Made by a program: the position numbers and the translations under genes. A stretch of DNA of 64,000 bases from JAXMDC01 sp046349035 (GTDB taxonomy: Bacteria > Pseudomonadota > Alphaproteobacteria > Rhizobiales > Kaistiaceae), in assembly GCA_046349035.1 (NCBI GenBank), contig JAXMDC010000003.1, positions 62,001 to 126,000 on the forward strand, written 5' to 3'. Each line of letters starts with the position of its first letter. The first letter of the stretch is position 1. This document shows, piece after piece, positions 11,267 through 19,042 of this stretch. Below the pieces are notes generated by a model. That model was not told where the DNA came from, made no database searches, and saw only the letters and a program-made list of their open reading frames with translations.

Positions 11267-11568
11267 CGCTTTGTCCTCGCCGGCTCCCTCGCCAACGCCC
11301 CCCTGATTTTCTTGCCGCCCGCGGGCGGATGGGCCGAGGATGAGCGAAGCCGCCGCCGCTGGCAATCGTTGGCGCCAAGACGATTCAAACCGGCGGCGAA
11401 ATCGCTTCAAAGTCGGGAGAATTCGCGCTCCGGAAAATGACCGCGAGTTAACTTGCGCAATGCCATAGTTGGGCCGATCATCGAAACTGGAGTCGCTTGG
11501 CCATCCAGCCGGCGACGGGGCGCCCGTCAGACGCTTCCGGTCGGAAGCATGGATGAGGAGACAGGCGG
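11267..11568. promoter_or_regulatory. Divergent promoter region (bacA-like 2 / DUF6152)
   Basis: This 302-base gap separates two divergently read genes, so it should carry both promoters. The part at 11400-11480 is less GC-rich ('gcgagttaacttgcgcaatg'), which is where I would look, but no -35/-10 pair is convincing. Confidence 0.35.
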
Positions 11569-12147
11569 ATGAAGAGACAGGCTACGCGGATGGGGCAGCT
11601 CGGCAGAGCGGCGGCGATCGCCGCCGGGACGGCCCTGGCGTTCGGGGCCGGCAGCGCCAGCGCCCATCACGCCATCGGCGGAACCTACGACCTTGGCAAG
11701 ACCGGCACGCTGAAGGGCGTACTCACCAAGGTCGACTGGTCGAACCCGCACGCCTGGTTCCATTTCGACGTCAAGGCAGCCGACGGTTCGATCAAGAAAT
11801 GGGCGACCGAATCGATGGCCCCGGCCGGGCTTCGCCGCCTCGGCTTTGAGGATTCCAAGGCGTTCGTCGTTGGCGGCACGTTCACCGTCGAGTACTTTCC
11901 CGATCGGGCCGGCGGCACCACCGGTTTCGTCCGCACGGTGACCTTCCCCGACGGCAAGCTGGTGGTCTTCCGTGGGCCGGGCGGCGACTTCGTGCCGGCG
12001 GCGGAGCCCATCGCCGCGCCCGCTCCGGCGGGGCCGCCGCGGCCGGTGACGACCACCGCCTCGATTGCCCCGGCCCCTCCCCCGGTCCAGCCGGCGGCCG
12101 ACCGCAGCGCGCTCCTGGAGCTGCTGCGGCCGAAGACCGACAATTAA
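11569..12147 (+). CDS. Exported DUF6152-family protein
   Basis: A 192-residue protein with a Sec signal peptide ending at 'ASA'. The mature protein begins with the family hallmark 'HHAIGGTYD' and continues 'GTLKGVLTKVDWSNPHAWFHFDV', split by one residue run, and 'GLRRLGFE'. DUF6152 proteins are small periplasmic beta-rich proteins of unknown role, often near metal or redox genes. A Pro/Ala-rich tail (about 140-185) follows the domain. Shine-Dalgarno 'gaggagacaggcgg' precedes the ATG. A terminator lies downstream at 12239-12268. Confidence 0.85.
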   Translation: MKRQATRMGQLGRAAAIAAGTALAFGAGSASAHHAIGGTYDLGKTGTLKGVLTKVDWSNPHAWFHFDVKAADGSIKKWATESMAPAGLRRLGFEDSKAFVVGGTFTVEYFPDRAGGTTGFVRTVTFPDGKLVVFRGPGGDFVPAAEPIAAPAPAGPPRPVTTTASIAPAPPPVQPAADRSALLELLRPKTDN

Positions 12148-12238
12148 GCGTACCCACGGGTGGGGCGGCGCGCCTTCTTGCGGGTTTCGGCGGAAATCGG
12201 CTAGGTAGCGGGCGGCTTTAGCAATACCGGCCTCGTTG

Positions 12239-12268
12239 CGCTCCGGCGGACCCCCTCCGGAGCGTTTT
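12239..12268 (+). terminator. Rho-independent terminator after the DUF6152 gene
   Basis: An 8-bp stem cgctccgg / ccggagcg with a 10-base loop is followed by tttt. It separates the DUF6152 gene from hisS. Confidence 0.75.
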
Positions 12269-12321
12269 CCTATCGGGCAACAGCCCCACGGGCGGCCGGT
12301 CTATCGGGCGGACTGACGGGC

Positions 12322-13893
12322 ATGGCGGGCAAGGGCGACGGGCTGAAGGCGCGGCTGCCGCGGGGCCTGGCCGATCGCGGGCCGGCCGATATCCGCGCCA
12401 CCGAGGCGATGCTGGCGACGATCCGCAGCGTCTACGAGCGCTACGGTTTCGAGCCGGTGGAGACGCCGCTCATCGAATATAGCGACGCCCTCGGCAAGTT
12501 CCTGCCCGACCAGGACCGCCCGAACGAAGGGGTGTTCTCGTTTCGCGACGACGATGAGGATTGGCTGTCGCTCCGCTACGACCTGACGGCGCCGCTCGCC
12601 CGTCACGTCGCCGAGAATTACGAGCGGCTGCCGAAGCCCTATCGGAGCTACCGCGCCGGCTGGGTGTTCCGCAACGAGAAGCCGGGACCGGGGCGCTTCC
12701 GCCAGTTCATGCAGTTCGACGCCGATACGGTCGGCGCCTCCTCGCCCGCCGCCGACGCCGAGATGTGCATGATGGCCGCCGACGCGCTGGAGGCGCTCGG
12801 CATCGAACGCGGGCAGTACGTCATCAAGGTCAGCAATCGCAAGATCTTCGAAGGTGTCCTCGAAGCGATCCAACTCACCGACATTCGCAGGCGTCTCGGC
12901 GTGTTGCGCGCGATCGACAAGTATGACCGGCTGGGGTTGGACGGAGTGCGTCAGCTACTCGGTAAGGGCAGGAAAGACGAAAGCGGGGACTTCACAAAGG
13001 GAGCGGAGCTAGATTCGAACCAAATGGAAGTCGTGCTGGGCGCTCTTACACCGGCCGAGTCGTCTCGCCCGGCTGACGATGACGCAAAACGCGGCTACTC
13101 GCTCCGCGCTGAAACTGGTGTCTTCAATGTGACCGGCGGGGATGTCCTGTTCTGGAGGAAAGGGTTCCCGTCGAACAAGACTGTCGACGACGCGTTTGAT
13201 GATCTCAAATCAATAGAGGCCGTTGTTCGTGCGGCAGGGTATGGCACCGACCGAATTCGGACCGACCCATACGTCGTCCGTGGCCTTGAGTACTACACCG
13301 GCGCGGTGTTCGAGGCGGAGCTGCTGTTTCCCGTGCCCAACGAGCAGGGGCAGCCGGTGGTGTTCGGCTCGGTCGGCGGCGGCGGGCGCTATGACGGCCT
13401 CGTCGGCCGCTTCGGCGGGCAGGACGTGCCGGCGACCGGCTTCTCGATCGGCGTCTCGCGCCTTCAGGCGGCACTGAAAGCGCTCGGCAAATCCGGCACC
13501 GGCGAGACGCGCGGGCCGGTGGTCGTGCTGGTCATGGACCGTGCGCCCGAGGCGCTCGCCCGCGCCCAGCGCTTCGTCGCCGAGCTTCGCCGCGCCGACC
13601 TTCGCGACGCCTCCGGCGCCATCGTCGGCGCCGAACTCTATCTCGGCGATGCCGGCATGAAGGCGCAGCTCAAATACGCCGACAAGCGGAACTCGCCCTG
13701 CGTGGTCATTCAGGGCGGCGACGAAGTCGCGCGCGGCGTCGTGCAGATCAAGGACCTTGCCGCCGGCAAGGCTCTCGCCGCCTCGCTCGCCAGCCACGAC
13801 GCCTATCGCGAGGGCCGGCCCGGGCAGTTCGAAGTGCCGGAGGGCGCACTCGTCGAAAAGGTGCGCGAGCTGATCCTGCGGGGTGGAGCATGA
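12322..13893 (+). CDS. hisS: Histidyl-tRNA synthetase
   Basis: A 523-residue class II synthetase. Motif 2 is in 'YRAGWVFRNEKPGPGRFRQF', the histidine-binding signature is 'VRGLEYYTGAVFE', and motif 3 is in 'GGGGRYDGLV' with 'PATGFSIGVSRL'. The C-terminal anticodon-binding domain (about 400-515) has 'AGMKAQLKYADKRNSP'. It charges tRNA-His; the matching tRNA at 57075-57150 has A73 and lacks G-1, as known for the alphaproteobacterial HisRS group that recognises such tRNAs. A stretch of about 450 bases in the middle (12840-13290) has clearly lower GC (hand-counted rows 55-63% against 78% at 12361-12420) and extra residues, suggesting a recombined segment. First gene of hisS-hisZ-hisG. Confidence 0.97.
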   Translation: MAGKGDGLKARLPRGLADRGPADIRATEAMLATIRSVYERYGFEPVETPLIEYSDALGKFLPDQDRPNEGVFSFRDDDEDWLSLRYDLTAPLARHVAENYERLPKPYRSYRAGWVFRNEKPGPGRFRQFMQFDADTVGASSPAADAEMCMMAADALEALGIERGQYVIKVSNRKIFEGVLEAIQLTDIRRRLGVLRAIDKYDRLGLDGVRQLLGKGRKDESGDFTKGAELDSNQMEVVLGALTPAESSRPADDDAKRGYSLRAETGVFNVTGGDVLFWRKGFPSNKTVDDAFDDLKSIEAVVRAAGYGTDRIRTDPYVVRGLEYYTGAVFEAELLFPVPNEQGQPVVFGSVGGGGRYDGLVGRFGGQDVPATGFSIGVSRLQAALKALGKSGTGETRGPVVVLVMDRAPEALARAQRFVAELRRADLRDASGAIVGAELYLGDAGMKAQLKYADKRNSPCVVIQGGDEVARGVVQIKDLAAGKALAASLASHDAYREGRPGQFEVPEGALVEKVRELILRGGA

Positions 13894-13913
13894 GCGCCGC
13901 GCGATGCGTGCTC

Positions 13914-14092
13914 GGTTCCTCCCCCGCCCTTGCGGGGGAGGGGGACCCCGAAGGGGTGGAGGGGGCGGGTGCTGCACCGCGCTCGGAGCGTGGGCAATGC
14001 CGCGCACTGAGTGAGAAGCTTCGCCGCCCCTTCCCTCGCCCCCTCCACCGCTTCGCGGTCCCCCTCCCCCGTGAGAACGGGGGAGGAACCGG
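13914..14092. repeat. Inverted pair of family A palindromic repeats between hisS and hisZ
   Basis: Left element 13914-13970 ('ggttcctcccccgcccttgc..'), right element 14037-14092 inverted, 66 bases apart. The pair fills most of the hisS-hisZ gap, so a co-transcript would carry large RNA hairpins. Confidence 0.9.
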
Positions 14093-14146
14093 TGGCCCTC
14101 GCCCGCTTCAGCGCCGAACCGGGGCCGCCTGCTATGGAGGCGCCGC

Positions 14147-15298
14147 ATGACCGCTGCTTATGACGCCATCCGCGCTGTGCTTGCCGGCGCCGGCTACGCG
14201 TTTGTCGAGCCGCCGATCCTGCAGGACGCCGACATCTTCCTCGACCTAGCCGGCGAGGACCTGCGGCGGCGGCTGTTCCTGACGCCGTCGGCCGATGGCG
14301 TCGAGCTGTGCCTGCGTCCCGACTACACGATCCCGGTGGCGCTGCATCACCTGACCAGCGGCAACGCCCGGCGGGTCGCCAACTACGCCTATCTCGGGCC
14401 GGTGTTCCGCCAGCGGGCCGGCGAAACCGGCGAGTTCGCGCAGGCGGGCGTCGAGTCGATCGGCCGCGGCGACACCGAGGCCGCCGATGCCGACGTGCTG
14501 TCGCTTGCCATCGCTGCCGCCGAGGCGGCGGGGGTGCGCGCGCCGAAGGTCAAGCTCGGCGACTCGGCGCTGTTCCTCGCCGTCCTCGACGCGCTCGCCA
14601 TTCCCGCCATCTGGCGGCGGCGGCTTGCCCGCGCCTTCGGCGACCGGGCCCGGCTCGACGCCGCCATCGACCGCCTCGCCAAGGGCGAGAGCGCCGGCGC
14701 GCCGGGCTATGCCGGGTTTCGCGGCGCACTCGACGGGGTCGACGGCGCCAAGGCGCGGCAGCTGGTCGACGACCTCCTCGCCATCGCCGGCATCACCGCC
14801 GTCGGCGGGCGGAGCGCGGCGGAGATCGCCGAGCGCTTCGCGGCGCAGGCGGCACTCGCCGCCGAAAGCGGCGTCAGCCCGCGCGCCCTCGCCGTGCTGA
14901 AGCGCTTCCTTGCCATCAGCGGCTCGCCCGACGAGGCGGCGGTGGCGCTGACCATGCTGGCGACGCAGGAGAATCTCGACATCGCGGCGGCGCTCCGCCG
15001 CTTCGACGTGCGCAACGCGCTCATCGCCAAGGCCGGCCTCAAGGGCAGCCTTGGGGGCCGCGCCTATGAGGGGCGGGTCACCTTTGCCGCCGATTTCGGG
15101 CGGCGGCTCGACTACTACACCGGCTTCGTGTTCGAGGTGGACGATGCAACGCGCCACCCGGCCGGGGCCATCGTCGGCGGCGGCCGCTACGACCGCCTGA
15201 TCTCGCGCATCGTCGAGCGCGACGGCTCGGGCGCCGACATCCCGGCGGTCGGCTTCGCGCTATGGCTCGATCGCCTCGCCAAACGGGGGCGGGCATGA
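14147..15298 (+). CDS. hisZ: ATP phosphoribosyltransferase regulatory subunit HisZ
   Basis: A 383-residue HisRS-like protein without the tRNA-binding domain. It keeps the class II fold ('FVEPPILQDADIFLDLAGEDL', interrupted here by no gap; 'CLRPDYTIPVALHH', 'YLGPVFRQRAGETGEF') and a histidine-site remnant 'GRRLDYYTGFVFEV', with 'IVGGGRYDRL' near the end. HisZ pairs with HisG in the first step of histidine synthesis and is needed for its activity and for feedback by histidine. It overlaps hisG by 4 bases (ATGA), so the two are translationally coupled. Confidence 0.94.
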   Translation: MTAAYDAIRAVLAGAGYAFVEPPILQDADIFLDLAGEDLRRRLFLTPSADGVELCLRPDYTIPVALHHLTSGNARRVANYAYLGPVFRQRAGETGEFAQAGVESIGRGDTEAADADVLSLAIAAAEAAGVRAPKVKLGDSALFLAVLDALAIPAIWRRRLARAFGDRARLDAAIDRLAKGESAGAPGYAGFRGALDGVDGAKARQLVDDLLAIAGITAVGGRSAAEIAERFAAQAALAAESGVSPRALAVLKRFLAISGSPDEAAVALTMLATQENLDIAAALRRFDVRNALIAKAGLKGSLGGRAYEGRVTFAADFGRRLDYYTGFVFEVDDATRHPAGAIVGGGRYDRLISRIVERDGSGADIPAVGFALWLDRLAKRGRA

Positions 15299-16266
15299 AC
15301 GGCAAACTGATCCTCGCCGTCCCCTCCAAGGGGCGGCTCCAGGAAAACGCCATGGCCTTCCTGGCGCGGGCCGGCCTCGCCATCGGCCAGGGCGCCGGCG
15401 AGCGCGCCTATCGCGGCTCGATTGCCGGCGTCGCCGAGGCCGAGGTCGCGTTCCTCTCGGCCAGCGAGATCACCGGCGAACTCGCCGCCGGGCGCGTCCA
15501 TCTCGGCGTCACCGGCCGCGACCTCGTCGAGGACACGATCTCCGACTGGGCGCAGCGGGTCGACCTCGCGGTGCCGCTCGGCTTCGGCTTCGCCGACGTG
15601 GTGGTGGCGGTGCCGGAGGCGTGGATCGACGTGACGACCATGGCCGATCTCGACGACGTCGCCGCCGAGTTCCGGCCGCGGCATGGGCGGCGGATGCGGG
15701 TCGCCACCAAGTACCTGCACCTGACGCGCGAGTTCTTCGGCCGCCACGGCATTGCCGACTACCGGATCGTCGAGAGCCTCGGCGCCACCGAGGGCGCGCC
15801 GGCCTCCGGCGCCGCCGACCTCATCGTCGACATCACCACCACCGGCGCGACGCTCCGCGCCAACGGCCTGAAGCGGCTTGCCGACGGGCTGATCCTGAAG
15901 AGCGAGGCGCATCTAGTGGCGTCGCTGACGGCGCCGTGGAGCCGCGAGGCGCGCTCGGCGCTCGCGGTGGTACTCGACCGCATCGCCGCGGAGGCCGCCG
16001 GCCAGAGCCGCGTCGCCGTCACCGCCGATCCGGCCAAGCCCGCCGAGGCGGCGCGGGTCGCGGCCGAGCGCTTCAAGGCCGAGGCGCCGTTCGGCGCGGC
16101 AAGCCCGCTGACGCTGCATGTCCCCAGCGGCGCCGCGCGCGCCTGCGCCGACTACCTCCGCGCCGAAGCGGGGGCGAAGACCGTCGCCATCGCCGGGCTG
16201 GACATGGTGTTTTCCGCCGCGCAGCCGCTCACCGACCGCCTCATTAAGCGCATCGACGGGCGGTAA
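15295..16266 (+). CDS. hisG: ATP phosphoribosyltransferase catalytic subunit HisG
   Basis: A 323-residue HisG that joins ATP and PRPP, the committing step of histidine synthesis. The N-terminus 'LILAVPSKGRLQENAM' and the PRPP loop region 'DLIVDITTTGATLRANGLK' are diagnostic. Classical HisZ-dependent HisG proteins are about 200-230 residues; this one has about 90 more at the C-terminus, a length I associate with Rhizobiales HisG, and it still sits with hisZ. ATG 15295 overlaps the hisZ stop. A further upstream in-frame codon exists but would intrude into hisZ. Confidence 0.94.
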   Translation: MNGKLILAVPSKGRLQENAMAFLARAGLAIGQGAGERAYRGSIAGVAEAEVAFLSASEITGELAAGRVHLGVTGRDLVEDTISDWAQRVDLAVPLGFGFADVVVAVPEAWIDVTTMADLDDVAAEFRPRHGRRMRVATKYLHLTREFFGRHGIADYRIVESLGATEGAPASGAADLIVDITTTGATLRANGLKRLADGLILKSEAHLVASLTAPWSREARSALAVVLDRIAAEAAGQSRVAVTADPAKPAEAARVAAERFKAEAPFGAASPLTLHVPSGAARACADYLRAEAGAKTVAIAGLDMVFSAAQPLTDRLIKRIDGR

Positions 16267-16287
16267 GGGCGGGCGTCATTCCTCATC

Positions 16288-16424
16288 CGCACACCCCGGC
16301 GAGAGCCGGGGCCCAGCGCAAGACTCTTTTGCCGTACCGCCCTTCAACTGGACCCCGACTTACCCTAACCGCCATTCGGCTCGGGCTGCGGCCCTCCGCC
16401 TCGGGCGGACGCCGGGGTGAGCGG
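16288..16424. repeat. Family B palindrome pair between hisG and tag
   Basis: Left unit 'accccggcgagagccggggc' (16291-16312) and an inverted right unit ending 'gccggggtgagcgg' (to 16424). It lies between the convergent hisG and tag genes, where bidirectional hairpins could help termination, but no T-run is present. Confidence 0.75.
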
Positions 16425-16429
16425 AGGGG

Positions 16430-17098
16430 CTATTTCGGCCGCTTGAACGCCGTGCGCTCCCGCTCGACCTCGGCGCGGCACCAGCAGCCTTCGATGTGGT
16501 CGTTGACGAGCCCCATCGCCTGCATGAAGGCGTAGACGGTGGTCGGGCCGACAAAGGTCCAGCCGCGCCTCTTCAGGTCCTTCGACAGGCGGATCGCCGC
16601 CGGCGCGGTGGTGTTCGCCATCAGCGTCGCCCGGTCGAAGCGCTTCGGGCGTTCGTCCGGTCCCGGCTCGAAGCGCCAGAAATAGGCGGCGAGCGATCCC
16701 GCCTCTTCGGCAAGGGCGCGGGCGCGGCCGGCATTGCCGATCGCCGAGACGATCTTGCCGCGATGGCGGACAATGCCGGGATCGGCGAGAAGGCGCTCGA
16801 CGTCGCGCTCGCCGAAACGCGCGACGCGCTCGAAGTCGAAGCCGGCAAAGGCGCGGCGGAAATTCTCGCGTTTCCTGAGGATGGTCAGCCAGGAAAGGCC
16901 GGACTGGAAGCCTTCGAGCGTGATCTTCTCGAACAGGCGCTTGTCGTCGACGACCGGGCGGCCCCATTCCGCGTCGTGGTAAGCCGCGTAGTCGGCAAGC
17001 CCGGCATGCCAGAAGCAGCTTTGGCGGCCGGCGGGGTCGGTGACGAGACCGTTCCCGGCAGCCTTGGCGCCGTTCTTCTCTCCGCTCGCCTCGGCCAT
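16430..17098 (-). CDS. tag: DNA-3-methyladenine glycosylase I
   Basis: A 222-residue Tag-family glycosylase that removes 3-methyladenine from alkylated DNA. Typical motifs: 'CFWHAG', 'YAAYHDAEWGRPVVDDKRLF', 'LEGFQSGLSWLTILRKRE' and 'VGPTTVYAFMQAMGLVNDH'. The zinc ligands of the family (a Cys near the N-terminus, a following His, then His and Cys near the C-terminus) match 'SCFW', 'YHD', 'NDH' and 'GCWC'. Start: ATG 17098 is chosen; ATG 17119 is an alternative and neither has a clear Shine-Dalgarno. Convergent with hisG. Confidence 0.92.
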   Translation of the reverse strand: MAEASGEKNGAKAAGNGLVTDPAGRQSCFWHAGLADYAAYHDAEWGRPVVDDKRLFEKITLEGFQSGLSWLTILRKRENFRRAFAGFDFERVARFGERDVERLLADPGIVRHRGKIVSAIGNAGRARALAEEAGSLAAYFWRFEPGPDERPKRFDRATLMANTTAPAAIRLSKDLKRRGWTFVGPTTVYAFMQAMGLVNDHIEGCWCRAEVERERTAFKRPK

Positions 17099-17295
17099 CG
17101 CGGCAACACTCCCGAACATAATGAGACTTGGCAACAGGCGATTATTGACGAGGGAGCGTGGAAAGTCTCTGATACAGCCTCAAGGAGCGTTCGCGGGCCA
17201 GTTTTCGTGTCGGCGACCCTAGCATTATCGCCGCCTCGACTGTGCCGCGCGCCTCCGGCAACGATTCGCTTGGGCTGGGGATATTGAGTGCAACG

Positions 17296-17985
17296 ATGAT
17301 GAGACTTGCTGTCAGAGCGGCCGTAGTGGCCATGTTCGCCGCCCTCCTGTCGCTGGCCGGGGCCTCTGCGGGCGCGGCGCAGACGCCGCGGGCGGCCACC
17401 AACCCCAACCAGAACTGGTGGCCGTTCGGCATCCAGAACACGACGCCGCCGGCGGCGATCCCCAACTCGCGCAGCGCCGCGGCTCAGAACAACAACGACG
17501 GCTTCCTCGGCTTCGGCGGCGGCGACCCGCGCTATTTCACCACGGTCGTCAGCTACCAGACCCGCGAGCGGCCGGGCACCATCGTCATCGACACGCCGAA
17601 CCGCTACCTCTACCTCGTCCTGGAAGGCGGGCAGGCCAAGCGCTACGGCATCGGCGTCGGCCGGCCGGGCTTCACCTGGGCGGGCGTCCATACCGTCACG
17701 CGCAAGGCCGAGTGGCCGGACTGGACGCCGCCGCCGGACATGATCGTCCGCGAGCGGGTGCAGAACCACCGCATCATCCCGAGCTTCGTCAAAGGCGGTT
17801 CGCCGGAGAACCCGCTCGGCGCCCGCGCCCTCTATCTCGGCAGCACGCTCTACCGCATCCATGGCACCAGCGAGCCCTGGACCATCGGCCAGGCCGTGTC
17901 GTCGGGCTGCATCCGCCTTCGTAACGAGGACGTGATCGACCTCTACAACCAGGTCGCGGTCGGGACGCGCGTCATCGTCATGTAA
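17296..17985 (+). CDS. L,D-transpeptidase (YkuD), Sec-exported
   Basis: A 229-residue periplasmic YkuD-domain enzyme. A Sec signal peptide ends near 'AGAAQ'. A Asn/Gly-rich spacer leads into the domain from 'GTIVIDTPNRYLYLVLEGG'. The catalytic motif is 'HGTSEPWTIG..SSGCIRL', with His189 and Cys205. Such enzymes make 3-3 cross-links in peptidoglycan or attach proteins to it. ATG 17299, one codon later, is equally possible. A second YkuD gene follows at 18124 in the same direction, 138 bases on. Confidence 0.93.
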   Translation: MMRLAVRAAVVAMFAALLSLAGASAGAAQTPRAATNPNQNWWPFGIQNTTPPAAIPNSRSAAAQNNNDGFLGFGGGDPRYFTTVVSYQTRERPGTIVIDTPNRYLYLVLEGGQAKRYGIGVGRPGFTWAGVHTVTRKAEWPDWTPPPDMIVRERVQNHRIIPSFVKGGSPENPLGARALYLGSTLYRIHGTSEPWTIGQAVSSGCIRLRNEDVIDLYNQVAVGTRVIVM

Positions 17986-18123
17986 GCATCCACAGGACGG
18001 GACGGCACTGCCCTCCCGTTCTTGCAAAGCGTCGGGCGCCGGAGCATTGCTTGCGGCGCCTTCGGCCGGGCGGGTGGCTTCGTCCGGCTCCTGTCGCGGT
18101 CAGGTTTTCCTTAGGACTTCGCC

Positions 18124-18828
18124 ATGATCGATCGCCGCCGCTTCTTCACCCGCGCCGCCGCGACCGCCGCTGCCGGGGCGCTGACCCTGGCCAGCCGCCG
18201 CGCCGGGGCAATCGCCTTCTGGGACGAGGTCGAGCAGCGCTGGATGCCCGACCGCGACGCGCCGGCCGCTGCCGTCTCGCCGCAGGGAGCGCCGGGGGCC
18301 CCACCCTCCGGCAACGCGCCGAATATCGGCGAGGACGGCGTCGACTATAACCGCCCGCTGCCGGAGAGGTTCTTCCGCCGCGATGTCGATTACGCCAGCG
18401 TCGACGCGGTCGGCGACATCGTCATCGAACCGTCGGAATATTTCCTCTACCTCATCACCGGCTTCGCCAAGGCGCGCCGCTACGGCATCGGCGTCGGCCG
18501 CGAGGGTTTCGGCTGGCACGGCACGGTGGCGGTCGGCGACAAGCGGGTATGGCCGACCTGGACGCCGCCGGCGACGATGATCGCGCGCGAGGCGGCGCTC
18601 GGCAATTTCCTGCCGGCGTCGATGCCGGGCGGCGAGGACAACCCGCTCGGCGCGCGGGCGCTTTACCTCTACCAGGGCGGCAAGGACACGCTCTACCGCA
18701 TCCACGGCACCAACCAGCCCTGGTCGATCGGCCTCAACATGTCGTCCGGCTGCTTCCGGATGATGAACGAGGACGTCATCGACCTCTACGACCGGGTGAA
18801 GGTCGGCGCGAAGGTGATTGTGCTTTAG
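18124..18828 (+). CDS. L,D-transpeptidase (YkuD), probable Tat-exported
   Basis: A 234-residue YkuD-domain protein with a twin-arginine style leader ('MIDRRRFFTRAAATAAAGAL'), unlike its Sec-type neighbour. The catalytic motif is 'HGTNQPWSIG..SSGCFRM' with His194 and Cys210; the usual Ile/Val-Arg after the Cys is Phe-Arg. It probably cross-links peptidoglycan or anchors proteins after folding in the cytoplasm. It is similar to the preceding gene along the whole domain, so the pair is likely a diverged tandem duplication. A single family A repeat follows it at 18901. Confidence 0.92.
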   Translation: MIDRRRFFTRAAATAAAGALTLASRRAGAIAFWDEVEQRWMPDRDAPAAAVSPQGAPGAPPSGNAPNIGEDGVDYNRPLPERFFRRDVDYASVDAVGDIVIEPSEYFLYLITGFAKARRYGIGVGREGFGWHGTVAVGDKRVWPTWTPPATMIAREAALGNFLPASMPGGEDNPLGARALYLYQGGKDTLYRIHGTNQPWSIGLNMSSGCFRMMNEDVIDLYDRVKVGAKVIVL

Positions 18829-18900
18829 CGGCCACCGCCGGGGGCCGCACGCTCGGCGTTTTAAGCCTAGAGCGCTCGCCTTAGAGGTAGCGGAGAACCC

Positions 18901-18959
18901 CGCCCCCTCCACCATGCGTCGCATGGTCCCCCTCCCCTGCTTCGCGGGTGAGGAACGGG
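18901..18959. repeat. Single family A palindromic repeat
   Basis: Element 'cgccccctccaccatgcgtc' followed by 'gcatggtccc..' and ending 'gaggaac'; a solo copy of the right-hand orientation between the second L,D-transpeptidase and the MFS gene. The remaining bases of this gap (18829-19042) show nothing else. Confidence 0.85.
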
Positions 18960-19042
18960 CGGCCCGCCCCCGCAACGACATGCCGGCCCTGCTGCAACGC
19001 GGCCTGCACGGTCGGCGTTGAGGTGCTATAGCCAGCCGCGCC

